DNA of 29,647 nt from Candidatus Saccharimonadota bacterium (GCA_018061375.1 JAGOUG010000004.1:1-29647), one strand, 5' to 3'; positions 1 to 7,746 are shown, counted from the first letter of the stretch. Made by a program: numbers and translations. Notes: a model not told the origin generated them from the letters alone.

Positions 1-330
1 AACTCGAACTTTGAGGGCAAAATTAGAACTGAACTTAGTGATCTTGACTCACAGTATAGTAACTTAATTGATCTTTCAAATAATATAGATCAATTCAAAA
101 TAATCTATTTGGACAACATAAAGAGTTATATGGATGAAATACGGTATTACGACACATACTCGTACAATCTAAATGTTGATATATATAATAGTAACCTTGC
201 TATATACAATAGAAAAATTTCACAATATAACTCATCGAGAGTTTTGTATAACAGCAATGTCGAGAGTTTCAATAATAGCATCCTCGCCTTTTATCCGATC
301 GAGGACAGGGCTAAAGTGTTGAGCCAATAA
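1..330 (+). CDS. C-terminal part of a Tyr/Asn-rich coiled-coil protein (5' end outside window)
   Basis: Frame 1 is open from the first base to the TAA at 328-330, so this is the last 109 residues of a longer protein, not a small gene starting at the internal TTG 109. The visible part is a heptad repeat: Tyr or Phe recurs every seven residues (YNLNVDI, YNSNLAI, YNRKISQ, YNSSRVL, YNSNVES, FNNSILA) with a mostly aliphatic residue four positions later, the 3-4 spacing of a coiled coil. An earlier set (YLDNIKS, YMDEIRY) sits in another register after a 5-residue step. The chain ends shortly after the repeat (FYPIEDRAKVLSQ), so the coil is a C-terminal stalk or oligomerisation segment. What lies upstream is unknown. 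I believe similar YN heptads occur in surface or protease proteins of Patescibacteria, but that is recollection. Confidence 0.75.
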   Translation, partial: NSNFEGKIRTELSDLDSQYSNLIDLSNNIDQFKIIYLDNIKSYMDEIRYYDTYSYNLNVDIYNSNLAIYNRKISQYNSSRVLYNSNVESFNNSILAFYPIEDRAKVLSQ

Positions 331-367
331 ATATTTAGTATCCTCCAGTCAAGTCAAGTTAAGTAAG

Positions 368-553
368 ATGAGGTATTTTCCATTAAACACTAGAATGTAT
401 AGAAGGCACCCGACCGCTGAAAAGATCAGACCACTTGATAGTGTCCGATATGATGTAGTTCCAAAACGAACCCTGGGGTTCGAAGACAAGCCACTCTCGC
501 AGAAGCTCGCTTCGAGAAAGTGGCGCAGACGCCACGTAGTGATCCCCGGATAA
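368..553 (+). CDS. Doubtful 61-residue basic ORF over a structured region
   Basis: ATG to TAA, 61 codons, very rich in Arg and Lys, with no hydrophobic segment and no family I recognise. No Shine-Dalgarno or -10 box is placed for this start. Its second half coincides with a run of GC-rich complementary segments, so the open frame may simply be a by-product of an RNA structure. I list it as possible only. Confidence 0.2.
   Translation: MRYFPLNTRMYRRHPTAEKIRPLDSVRYDVVPKRTLGFEDKPLSQKLASRKWRRRHVVIPG
473..548 (+). other. GC-rich cluster of complementary hairpins
   Basis: Three nested or competing stems are readable. GTGGCG (520-525) and CGCCAC (530-535) close a CAGA loop. CCACTCTCG (491-499) pairs with CGAG (513-516) and AGTGG (519-523), with an inner AAGC/GCTT. 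An outer CC(T)GGGG (474-480) pairs with CCCCGG (543-548). The first two stems share bases 520-523 and cannot form together. The block is clearly richer in G+C than its AT-rich flanks, as RNA genes often are in such genomes. No terminator T-run follows it. It could be a small RNA, an attenuator for the gene at 615, or coincidence. Confidence 0.35.
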
Positions 554-574
554 TTGCGCGTACGAAGATTACCA

Positions 575-603
575 TTGCTTATGTATATAATCAGGACTAT
601 AAT
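575..603 (+). promoter_or_regulatory. Promoter for the 615-1494 pair
   Basis: TTGCTT at 575-580 and a perfect TATAAT at 598-603 are separated by 17 bp. The predicted start point is near 610, leaving only about 5 nt before the ATG at 615. A second TATAAT lies at 586-591. Confidence 0.55.
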
Positions 604-614
604 TGTGCCTAATA

Positions 615-1094
615 ATGGATATTAAAAGTCAGGCAATTTCAAAAGAGGCTGTACGGCACTTTTTGGAATCTAACTTTATTGCAGAGCTAGCAACCGCCAG
701 TAATAATAAGCCAACCTGTTCCACGGTAATATATGTTGTTGATAAAGATTTAAATTTGTATTTTGTAACAAACCGGGACTCACACAAGGCAGAGAATATT
801 CTTAAGAATCAGAACGTAAGTATGACTATTTGGGAATTCTCAAAGATGTCTATACAGCTAGACGGTTTAGCTAAAGAGGTAAACGATGATTCAATCAAGG
901 AATGGGTCATTAATTCATTCGGAGATGCCGCCACTAACGACCCAGACTTCTGGGCACCAATCTTCAGAATAAACAGGGGTGATTACGTAATTTTTAAAGT
1001 TACGCCAACCTGGCTGCGTGCACTCGACCTGGCGCATGATACAGTACGGTCAAAATTATCACCCTATACAGAGATATCACTACATGAAGACTGA
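615..1094 (+). CDS. Pyridoxamine 5'-phosphate oxidase-like FMN split-barrel protein
   Basis: A 159-residue protein of the PNPOx-like split beta-barrel class, which binds flavin or heme and is often annotated as general-stress FMN-binding or F420-type. Typical elements are an N-terminal helix, the strand AELATASNNKPTCSTVIYVV, then LYFVTNRDSHKAENILKN (the basic stretch of this family that contacts flavin phosphate), and VSMTIWE. I prefer ATG 615 over TTG 603 because 603 lies inside the TATAAT box and the family begins close to this Met. No Shine-Dalgarno is visible, so the mRNA is nearly leaderless. The 3' end overlaps the next gene by 11 nt, so the two are probably translationally coupled. Substrate unknown. 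Confidence 0.8.
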   Translation: MDIKSQAISKEAVRHFLESNFIAELATASNNKPTCSTVIYVVDKDLNLYFVTNRDSHKAENILKNQNVSMTIWEFSKMSIQLDGLAKEVNDDSIKEWVINSFGDAATNDPDFWAPIFRINRGDYVIFKVTPTWLRALDLAHDTVRSKLSPYTEISLHED

Positions 1095-1494
1095 ATCCGA
1101 TACAATCAAGAAGGTTTTGGTATTATTAAACGACGTAGATCCGTTACTTAATAGGGTTACAAAAAATAAACTAGAGAAGGATATGGGCTGGGACTGTATG
1201 GTTGCCGTAAGTTACGATCAGGCTATGTCAATATTTGTTGAACAAAATCCAGATGCCGTCATTACAGAAATACTCATTCTTGATCACAAGAACAGAAATG
1301 GTGTCGATCTAATTGAAGATATACGGGTAAGAGAGAGTGCTACGGTAAAAAAAGTGCCGATCATTATTTTTTCGGAAATGGACGAAGAAGGTTCTTTCAA
1401 AAAAGCTTTGAAGTCAGGTGCAACTGCATGTTATTCAAAAAATAACATCTCCTTAAACTTGCTTATTAGTGAGTTGCAGAAGTTTGTAGATTAA
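1084..1494 (+). CDS. Stand-alone response-regulator receiver domain, phospho-acceptor Asp replaced by Glu
   Basis: A 136-residue single-domain CheY-like protein with no output domain. The start ATG 1084 lies inside the end of the preceding gene; the longer open frame upstream is only that gene read out of frame. The fold is recognisable: KKVLVLLNDVDPLL (beta1 and acidic pocket), PDAVITEILILD (beta3), VPIIIFSEM (beta4 with the Thr/Ser position), SGATACYSKN (beta5 with the conserved Lys). Where receivers have the phosphorylated Asp (consensus VLLD), this one has Glu (VITE), and one residue of the N-terminal acidic pair is also not acidic. It is likely not phosphorylated in the normal way and may be locked or act as a protein-binding module. 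No histidine kinase is nearby. Confidence 0.75.
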   Translation: MKTESDTIKKVLVLLNDVDPLLNRVTKNKLEKDMGWDCMVAVSYDQAMSIFVEQNPDAVITEILILDHKNRNGVDLIEDIRVRESATVKKVPIIIFSEMDEEGSFKKALKSGATACYSKNNISLNLLISELQKFVD

Positions 1495-1578
1495 GCGTCT
1501 CCATGCGATTTACTCATCCGTGAAGCCAAAAACACGGACATTCTTTTATACTGCGTCGCATGATTATGGCGAGTAGCA

Positions 1579-1590
1579 TATACTTATAAT
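1579..1590 (+). promoter_or_regulatory. -10 elements directly before a leaderless start
   Basis: TATACT (1579-1584) is followed by exactly 6 nt and then ATG 1591, so transcription should begin at the start codon. A second hexamer, TATAAT, occupies 1585-1590. No good -35 is visible. Confidence 0.5.
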
Positions 1591-2259
1591 ATGTTAGACC
1601 ATCATATACAGAGGGCGGTTGTGTACCACTTGGCCCTAGAAGACAATTTGCGGTTTAGTGAGCTGAAGCCTGCTGAAATTGAAAGTAAACTTTTCACATA
1701 CCATCTTAAGAAGGTAGTTTCTGCTGGATATGTAACTAAAAATGAAGATGGCCGATATAGTTTGACAGCCGAAGGGCGACGGTTAGGTATTCGAGTGCTC
1801 AGTGATTTTCAGACACTCTCAAACAGGGCACATTCGGTGTTGTTTTTAGTGATTCGACGAAAAGCAGACGGAGCATGGCTGCTGTACAGACGTAAAATTC
1901 AACCTTTAGTAAACCGCGTCGGTTTTATGCACTGTACTCCCAATTCACAGGAGCCTGTTCTTGAAACGGCCAATAAGCTTTGTAAGGAACGTACTGGTCT
2001 CAGCTGCGAGTTCTCTGCACTTGGAAATGGCTACTTCAGAATGCTTAGTGGCGAAACGCTTGAAAGCTTTACACACTTTACGCTGCTTGTCTGTGAGAAT
2101 GCGATAGGGGACTTGATTCAAGGTAATGAATACTCTGAGTATTATTGGCAAACTGAGCCAGATTTTACTGACTCAGTGATGTTGCCGAATATGCAGGCAT
2201 TGGTTGAAAAGTATTTAGCAGGTGAGCAGTTCTTTTTAGATCAGACTGTTCAAGTTTAG
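1591..2259 (+). CDS. Winged-helix protein with degenerate NUDIX-like C-terminal domain
   Basis: 222 residues. Residues 1-70 look like a winged helix: a helical start, LFTYHLKKVVSAGYVTK as recognition-helix region, then the wing DGRYSLTAEGRRLG. Residues about 80-200 follow a NUDIX fold (HSVLFLVIRRKADGAWLLYRR, then GFMHCTPN). The NUDIX box should read GX5EX7REUXEEXGU, but here the core is ETANKLCKERTGL. The Arg-Glu pair and part of the Glu pair are missing, so hydrolysis is unlikely and ligand sensing more likely, as in NrtR-type regulators that pair a NUDIX-like sensor with a winged helix (here the order is reversed). Its own promoter lies at the start codon. The 3' end overlaps the convergent minus-strand gene by 4 bp. 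Targets are unknown. Confidence 0.65.
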   Translation: MLDHHIQRAVVYHLALEDNLRFSELKPAEIESKLFTYHLKKVVSAGYVTKNEDGRYSLTAEGRRLGIRVLSDFQTLSNRAHSVLFLVIRRKADGAWLLYRRKIQPLVNRVGFMHCTPNSQEPVLETANKLCKERTGLSCEFSALGNGYFRMLSGETLESFTHFTLLVCENAIGDLIQGNEYSEYYWQTEPDFTDSVMLPNMQALVEKYLAGEQFFLDQTVQV

Positions 2260-2993
2260 GCCGCGAATGATTCGTAGGCTGCTTCGTATGCGCTGAGTGC
2301 ACCATTTGGTGCATTTCGACGCCAGAACACTGCAAGATCTGAATCAGGGTTTGCAAGCTGTGCAAGTGACGGTATGGTATGTAGCTCACTACCAAGTTCG
2401 CGGGCATCTCTGAGGGTTCTGAGTGAACGTCGACGAACCAGATTCTGCAGTTCAAAATCATCTGGTGAGCTAAACATTGCGTGATCACCAAGATCAACCG
2501 TTGAAATGGCAAGCGCGGTATTTCCGATGTGCCGGCCAAGAATTGTGCGGCTATCTTCAAGGGCAAGTTCGTTTAGTGAAAAGGCAACCATTGCAGCGTG
2601 AGTATCAGCTCGGTGCTTGGCTTGTGCGAGTCGAGTATCACGTTGTTGTACGAGGGTAGCTGTGTTCGGGCGAAATTCTGGTTCCGGTGTTGCCAAGACT
2701 GGAAGTTTTAAGCGACGACGCATCACGGGCGCCCCTTTAGCGAATAAATACCAGCTAGTATTAAGTGCACTGGCTCCTAGAATTCGTGATGCAAACTGCA
2801 AATCCTCTTCACGTTCAAGTCGGGCGAGTGCCTCTGCAGAAATTGCGATACCGTCGCGTTGTTGTTCTGCAAGCAGTGTACCACTCGGAAGGCGTCGCCT
2901 CCGTTCAATCTCATCTGCTTGTCGTGCTTTAGGTGGTATGTAGTCCTCCCCTTTAGCTTGGTGGTTAGTTGGTAAATCAAAATCTTTATACAT
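2256..2993 (-). CDS. Hypothetical protein, 245 residues, Arg/Ala-rich
   Basis: I do not recognise a family. The N-terminal 50 residues are charged and probably disordered (RQADEIERRRRLPSG). The remainder is Ala/Leu/Arg-rich and mostly helical by eye, with no signal peptide or membrane helix. The start is well supported: AGAAGGAG (plus strand 3000-3007) lies 6 nt before the ATG, one of the few strong Shine-Dalgarno sites in the window. Composition is somewhat richer in G+C than its neighbours. It is convergent with the NUDIX-like regulator (4-bp overlap) and downstream, on the same strand, of the nucleotide kinase gene (109-nt gap). Confidence 0.7.
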   Translation of the reverse strand: MYKDFDLPTNHQAKGEDYIPPKARQADEIERRRRLPSGTLLAEQQRDGIAISAEALARLEREEDLQFASRILGASALNTSWYLFAKGAPVMRRRLKLPVLATPEPEFRPNTATLVQQRDTRLAQAKHRADTHAAMVAFSLNELALEDSRTILGRHIGNTALAISTVDLGDHAMFSSPDDFELQNLVRRRSLRTLRDARELGSELHTIPSLAQLANPDSDLAVFWRRNAPNGALSAYEAAYESFAA

Positions 2994-3066
2994 TATTTTC
3001 TCCTTCTAGGAATTACTATGTTCCTGAAGTTACATAAATGCAGTGAATAGTTTTTCACTAAATATC

Positions 3067-3083
3067 ACACATCAGATATGTGT
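3067..3083. repeat. Inverted repeat ACACAT-N5-ATGTGT
   Basis: A 6-bp dyad in the 109-nt gap upstream of the minus-strand gene at 2993 and just past the end of the kinase gene. No T-run follows on either strand, so an operator is more likely than a terminator. Confidence 0.3.
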
Positions 3084-3102
3084 AGTCTAATTTGATTGTT
3101 TC

Positions 3103-3714
3103 TTAAGACGCTATTCGAGCGAGTTTCGAGATAATTTCGTTCGTCACTTCTTCTTCTGACTGCGCACCGTTGATATCTACAAGTAGCCCTTTTTCTCGGT
3201 AGAAATCTATAACCGGTACTGTGCGTTGCTGAAATTTTTTAAGTCGGATGATAAGTGATTCTCTGCTGTCATCTTGTCTGACGCCACGGTCACCACGTTT
3301 TTTTGATTCTTCAAAGCGCTTCCAGGCTTCATCTTCCGAAACGTTTAAGAAGAGTACTGCCTTTACTGGATGACCCGATTTTTCGGTGGCTTCTAGTATA
3401 ATTGGTTCTTCACCGTGGGCACGTCCTACGGTACTTAAAACTAATGGAACATTTTTCAATTTTGGGCTTGAAAGTACAGGCAGTAACATCTGTAAATAAA
3501 GCTCAGATGGTATTATTCCACCCATAGACATAATTTTCTGTATTTGCTCTTGATCATGATGACTTCTTAAAATTTCTCCACCAGCTATCAGCTCTGCACC
3601 GAGTAGATCTGCAAGTAGTAGACCCTGGGTATCTTTACCTGCAAAAGGGCACCCAAATATATTTATTGACCCTGAACCAAGCCACGATGAAACAGTTTGT
3701 AGTTGATCATTCAT
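3103..3714 (-). CDS. Adenylate-kinase-like nucleoside monophosphate kinase
   Basis: 203 residues, P-loop kinase of the adenylate kinase family, expected to transfer phosphate from ATP to AMP or another NMP. The P-loop is GCPFAGKDTQ (21-30), where Adk consensus has GPPGAGKGTQ, so two glycines are replaced by Phe and Asp. After FLNVSEDEAWKRF comes a short LID region with the RxDD signature (RQDD, 146-149) and a following Arg, as in Adk. The usual Adk zinc or long LID insertion is absent. The gene is divergent from ppsA; because PEP synthase releases AMP, an AMP-recycling role is attractive. A TGGTATTAT box lies 6 nt before the ATG, so a leaderless message is predicted. NMP specificity cannot be read from sequence. 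Confidence 0.85.
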   Translation of the reverse strand: MNDQLQTVSSWLGSGSINIFGCPFAGKDTQGLLLADLLGAELIAGGEILRSHHDQEQIQKIMSMGGIIPSELYLQMLLPVLSSPKLKNVPLVLSTVGRAHGEEPIILEATEKSGHPVKAVLFLNVSEDEAWKRFEESKKRGDRGVRQDDSRESLIIRLKKFQQRTVPVIDFYREKGLLVDINGAQSEEEVTNEIISKLARIAS

Positions 3715-3720
3715 ACTATA

Positions 3721-3729
3721 ATAATACCA
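3721..3729 (-). promoter_or_regulatory. Extended -10 of the kinase gene
   Basis: Read on the minus strand, TGGTATTAT ends 6 nt before the ATG at 3714. The predicted transcript begins at the start codon. Confidence 0.55.
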
Positions 3730-3738
3730 TTAATTTCT

Positions 3739-3759
3739 AGCTCCGTACCTCTCGGAGCT
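3739..3759. repeat. Perfect inverted repeat AGCTCCG-N7-CGGAGCT between divergent promoters
   Basis: A 7-bp perfect dyad (3739-3745 and 3753-3759) lying between the minus-strand kinase promoter (3721-3729) and the plus-strand ppsA promoter (3797-3805). It is not followed by a T-run. Its position suits an operator controlling both genes. Confidence 0.4.
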
Positions 3760-3796
3760 CAATTGTATTCTCAGACATGCTAATGGTTATAAAAAA

Positions 3797-3805
3797 TGGT
3801 ATTAT
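3797..3805 (+). promoter_or_regulatory. Extended -10 of ppsA
   Basis: TGGTATTAT, identical to the box of the divergent kinase gene. The start point is predicted near 3812, giving a leader of about 36 nt that carries AAGG (3836-3839) as a weak ribosome site. Confidence 0.5.
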
Positions 3806-3847
3806 ATGAAGTGAAATGTATAAAAGCGTTAAAAAAGGTAGATAAAA

Positions 3848-6214
3848 ATGTACAAATATATAAAGTTTTTCGATGAGTTAGCTTTAAAAGATATTCCACA
3901 AGTTGGTGGCAAAAATGCGTCGCTTGGCGAGATGCGTCGACATTTAGCGCCAAAAGGGGTTAATCTTCCGAATGGTCTTGCTACCACCGCAGATAGTTAT
4001 TATCACCTACTTGATTCAGCTGGGCTTAGGCAAAAGATCGAAGATATTCTAAAAGGTCTCGATATTCAAGATATTAAAGACCTTAAGGTTCGCGGTGCAA
4101 AAATTAGATCAATGATAGCTAAAACAAAGTTTCCTAAAGATTTTGAAGATGAAATTAGACGTGGCTACAAAGATCTCAGCAAGACATGCGGTCGTAAGAA
4201 TTTAGTTGTAGCAATACGTTCTTCCGCGACAGCTGAAGATCTACCGAACGCTTCATTTGCCGGCCAGCAAGAGACGTACCTGAATATAAAAGGTGAAAGA
4301 AATGTGCTGTTGGCTACAAAAAAGTGCATAGCTTCTTTATTTAACGACCGAGCAATAGTGTACCGAGTAGAAAACAAATTTGAGCATATGCAAGTTGCGC
4401 TTTCTGTTGGGATCCAGCAAATGGTTGCGGTTCGTTCAAAATCTGCCGGCATTATGTTTACTATTGATACTGAAACAGGTTTTAGAAACGCAGTATTCAT
4501 TAGTTCGATTTACGGCATTGGTGAAAATATTGTACAGGGTCGTGTCAGCCCGGATGAATTTATTGTGTTCAAGCCAACTATGGCGATCGTAAAAAAGAAG
4601 ATTGGCACGAAGAAAGAAAAGATGATTCCTGCGTTTGGTAGTAAAACCAAAAACATAGCCGTTTCGGTACATGATCAGGAGAAGACATCAATTTCAACCG
4701 AGCAGGTTAAGACGCTTGCAAAGTGGGGTATGGCTATTGAAGAGCATTACGGTAAACCGATGGATATTGAATGGGCACTAGATGAGGACGACGGCAAGCT
4801 CTATATTGTTCAGGCACGACCAGAGACTGTAGAATCACGTAAAGATACAAATGTGATAGAAGAATATAAACGTACCGAAGATGGTAAGGTACTCGCTAGG
4901 GGCGCAAGTGTCGGTAGCAAAATTGGAAAAGGTAAGGCAAGTAAAGTGATGAGCCTGAAGGATATTGCAAGCTTTAAAGAAGGCGATGTGCTTGTCACGG
5001 AAATGACTGATCCTGATTGGGTGCCAATTATGAAACGATCGAGTGCGATAGTGACTGATAAGGGTGGGCGAACCTGCCATGCGGCAATAGTATCCAGAGA
5101 GCTCGGCATACCATGTGTTGTCGGTACTGGTGATGCAACGCGTAAAATACAGGACAAAAGTGATATCACCGTTAGCTGTGCAGAGGGTAGCGAGGGTGTA
5201 GTGTATGAAGGCGACCTTAAATTTAAGGTAGACAGAACGGATGTAAAAAATCTACAGCGCCCTGCAACTAAAATTATGATGAACATTGGTTCGCCTGATC
5301 ATGCCTTTGCATATTCAATGATTCCAAATGACGGTGTGGGTTTGGCCCGGGAAGAATTTATTATTGATTCACATATTAAAATTCATCCGCTTGCCCTTCT
5401 TCACTTTGATAAAATCACCGATAAAAAAACAAGAGCAACAATTAATGAGATTACAAAAGGCTATGCAGATAAGGCCGAATACTTTATAGATAAACTTGCC
5501 GAGGGAATCGCAATAATTGGTGCTGCTTTTTATCCTAATGACGTCATAATACGTTTTAGTGATTTTAAGTCAAACGAATACGCCAATCTAATTGGTGGTA
5601 CACAGTTTGAACCGCAAGAGAACAACCCGATGATAGGCTGGCGTGGCGCAAGTAGATATTACAGCAAGGAATATCGAGCTGCATTTGAACTTGAGTGTCG
5701 TGCATTAAAGCGGGTGCGGGATGAAATGGGGATAACTAACATTAAGGCTATGGTTCCATTCTGTCGGGACCTCACCGAAGCCAAGAACGTACTTGATATC
5801 ATGAAGAGCGCAGGTTTGAAGCGTGGCGAAAATGGATTCGAGGTGTACGTTATGGCGGAGATTCCTGCCAATATAATTCTGGCCGAGCAGTTCGCAGATT
5901 TATTTGATGGTTTTTCTATTGGCTCTAACGACCTTACGCAGCTTACACTTGGTGTCGACAGAGATAACAGCACTGTCGCTCATATTTATAATGAAAACAA
6001 CGAAGCAGTGAAAGAGCTCATTCGCCAACTAATCAAAGTTGGTAAAAAGAAGAAGGTTAAAGTTGGTATCTGTGGTCAAGCGCCGTCTGACTATCCTGAA
6101 TTTGCCCGGTTCTTAGTAGAAGAAGGCATTGGAAGCATCTCACTTGCACCAGATACAATTGTTAAGACAATGATCGATCTAAAAAAGACTGAAGATAAAA
6201 TTCGGAATAAATAA
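3848..6214 (+). CDS. ppsA: Phosphoenolpyruvate synthase
   Basis: 788 residues, the normal length. It interconverts pyruvate + ATP + H2O and PEP + AMP + Pi in the cytoplasm. Domains in order: N-terminal ATP-grasp PEP/pyruvate-binding domain (1-330) with VGGKNASLGEM and RSSATAED (124-131); central swivelling phosphohistidine domain with GGRTCHAA, catalytic His411; C-terminal PEP-utilising TIM barrel with GSNDLTQ (692-698) and GICGQAPSD carrying the catalytic Cys742. All key residues are present. It heads a same-strand run ppsA-pyk-pgk-tpiA (83 nt to pyk). Having both PEP synthase and pyruvate kinase allows either direction at this node; in minimal fermenters PpsA may run toward pyruvate and ATP (inference). 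Confidence 0.97.
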   Translation: MYKYIKFFDELALKDIPQVGGKNASLGEMRRHLAPKGVNLPNGLATTADSYYHLLDSAGLRQKIEDILKGLDIQDIKDLKVRGAKIRSMIAKTKFPKDFEDEIRRGYKDLSKTCGRKNLVVAIRSSATAEDLPNASFAGQQETYLNIKGERNVLLATKKCIASLFNDRAIVYRVENKFEHMQVALSVGIQQMVAVRSKSAGIMFTIDTETGFRNAVFISSIYGIGENIVQGRVSPDEFIVFKPTMAIVKKKIGTKKEKMIPAFGSKTKNIAVSVHDQEKTSISTEQVKTLAKWGMAIEEHYGKPMDIEWALDEDDGKLYIVQARPETVESRKDTNVIEEYKRTEDGKVLARGASVGSKIGKGKASKVMSLKDIASFKEGDVLVTEMTDPDWVPIMKRSSAIVTDKGGRTCHAAIVSRELGIPCVVGTGDATRKIQDKSDITVSCAEGSEGVVYEGDLKFKVDRTDVKNLQRPATKIMMNIGSPDHAFAYSMIPNDGVGLAREEFIIDSHIKIHPLALLHFDKITDKKTRATINEITKGYADKAEYFIDKLAEGIAIIGAAFYPNDVIIRFSDFKSNEYANLIGGTQFEPQENNPMIGWRGASRYYSKEYRAAFELECRALKRVRDEMGITNIKAMVPFCRDLTEAKNVLDIMKSAGLKRGENGFEVYVMAEIPANIILAEQFADLFDGFSIGSNDLTQLTLGVDRDNSTVAHIYNENNEAVKELIRQLIKVGKKKKVKVGICGQAPSDYPEFARFLVEEGIGSISLAPDTIVKTMIDLKKTEDKIRNK

Positions 6215-6297
6215 GTCATAAAGTTTTTGTATAGAGGGAAATGCTAATTCCGCGTGCCTATTATTTAAAAGCATAAGCATGTAAACTGGAATATATA

Positions 6298-7743
6298 ATG
6301 CCAAGTGTAAATCAAAAAGAACTTTCAAGTGCCAACTTAGCCAATCTTAATCAAACGAAGATTGTTGTTACAGTTGGTCCTGCCACAAATTCTTACGAAC
6401 TAATTCGAGATGCTATTAACGCCGGTGCTGTCGGTATGCGGCTAAACTTCAGCCATGGGAATCATACTGAAAAATCACGAGAAATTGAGTGGATCCGAAA
6501 AGCTAGTATAGAATGCGGTCGCCCAGTAGCAATTATCCAAGATTTACAGGGTCCAAAAATACGACTCGGAGATTTTGAAGGCGTTGTGCCAATTAAGCGC
6601 GGACAAGAACTAGTCTTGCAGTATAAGCCTGATTTTTTGCACGATGGGTATTTGCCGGTGCAGTATGACCTTAGTAAAAAAGTTAAGCGCGGAGAAAGTA
6701 TATTACTGTATGACGGAAAAATACGAGGCGTAATCAGTAGCGTACGTCCCTCGGAGCGCTTGGTATCTGTCAGGATTGAAAATGACGGCGTACTAGTGCA
6801 ACGTAAGGGCATTAACTTACCAGACACCGACCTTGGCGGTGACATAATTACAAAAAAAGACAGACAGGATATTATTTTTGGTGCTGAGTCCGATATCGAC
6901 TACATTGCACTGAGTTTTGTTCAAACTGCCGACGATGTACAAGAGCTTCGTCGACTTCTTAAGAACCTCAGTAGTAGTGCAAAAATCATTACCAAAGTAG
7001 AGACTAAACGAGCGTTAGAGAACCTTGAGGAGATTGTACAGGCAAGTGACGGTGTAATGGTTGCACGTGGTGACCTCGCTGTTGAAACTATCCCAGAGAG
7101 TGTCCCCGTTTGGCAGCGTGAGATTATTAGACTTTGTTTGCGACACCATAAAGTAAGTATTGTAGCGACTCAGATGCTAGCGAGTATGTTAGAACAACCC
7201 GAACCAACACGTGCTGAAGTGTCCGATGTAGCAACGGCTGTTATTGTCGGCGCAGATGCCGTAATGCTTTCTGATGAGACTGCTGTAGGTAGATACCCGA
7301 TAGAGGCAATCGAAATCATGAAGCGGATTGTTATGTATACCCAGGAAAACGCCACTGTGACTGCTACTTTTGCCCAAAAGGAAGTCAGCACTTTGGGCGA
7401 GGCAATTGCTACATCTGCAATTAATCTCGCTGCTTTAATTGATGCCGTTGCCATAGTTGCTGAAACTAAAACTGGAGCAACGGCAGTTGCAATCGCGGGC
7501 GGAAGACCAAAAGTTCCGGTAATTGTTGTGACACCAGAGGCTCGTGTTGCACAGCAATTAGCACTACTCCACGGAACAAAAGTGTACGTTCGACCAGACG
7601 ACAAGTATGCCGCGACCAAATTAACTGATTGGCTGCGTAGTGAATTAATCTTGAAGAAGGGTGATACTATTATTGTCGCATCGGGACAGTATCCGGGTAC
7701 CGCGGGTGGAACAGACACTATTAAAGTGAGAGTTTTGGAGTAG
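6298..7743 (+). CDS. pyk: Pyruvate kinase
   Basis: 481 residues. Converts PEP + ADP to pyruvate + ATP, the last step of glycolysis. The N-terminal part of the barrel has KIVVTVGPAT (21-30) and RLNFSHG (48-54). The B domain is around 90-180. The active-site Lys233 lies in TKVE, the metal/substrate loop is ARGDLAVE (256-263), and TQMLASM (291-297) and SDETA (325-329) follow. Two positions differ from the usual text of the family: ARGDLG is ARGDLA and MLSGETA is MLSDETA. The C-terminal domain (355-481) is complete. No Shine-Dalgarno is visible; TATATA abuts the ATG. pgk begins 3 nt after the stop, so the genes are co-transcribed. Confidence 0.97.
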   Translation: MPSVNQKELSSANLANLNQTKIVVTVGPATNSYELIRDAINAGAVGMRLNFSHGNHTEKSREIEWIRKASIECGRPVAIIQDLQGPKIRLGDFEGVVPIKRGQELVLQYKPDFLHDGYLPVQYDLSKKVKRGESILLYDGKIRGVISSVRPSERLVSVRIENDGVLVQRKGINLPDTDLGGDIITKKDRQDIIFGAESDIDYIALSFVQTADDVQELRRLLKNLSSSAKIITKVETKRALENLEEIVQASDGVMVARGDLAVETIPESVPVWQREIIRLCLRHHKVSIVATQMLASMLEQPEPTRAEVSDVATAVIVGADAVMLSDETAVGRYPIEAIEIMKRIVMYTQENATVTATFAQKEVSTLGEAIATSAINLAALIDAVAIVAETKTGATAVAIAGGRPKVPVIVVTPEARVAQQLALLHGTKVYVRPDDKYAATKLTDWLRSELILKKGDTIIVASGQYPGTAGGTDTIKVRVLE

Positions 7744-7746
7744 TAC

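Noticed and set aside
470..490. tRNA T-arm (GGTTCGAA)
   Set aside because: No matching acceptor, D-arm or anticodon arm can be built around it.
2617..2943. Plus-strand 108-codon frame opposite the 2256-2993 gene
   Set aside because: Ser/Arg/Cys-rich antisense shadow with no ribosome site; the minus-strand gene has a strong one.
7170..7718. Minus-strand 182-codon frame inside pyk
   Set aside because: Antisense shadow of a well-conserved enzyme gene, low-complexity Ala/Ser/Thr composition.
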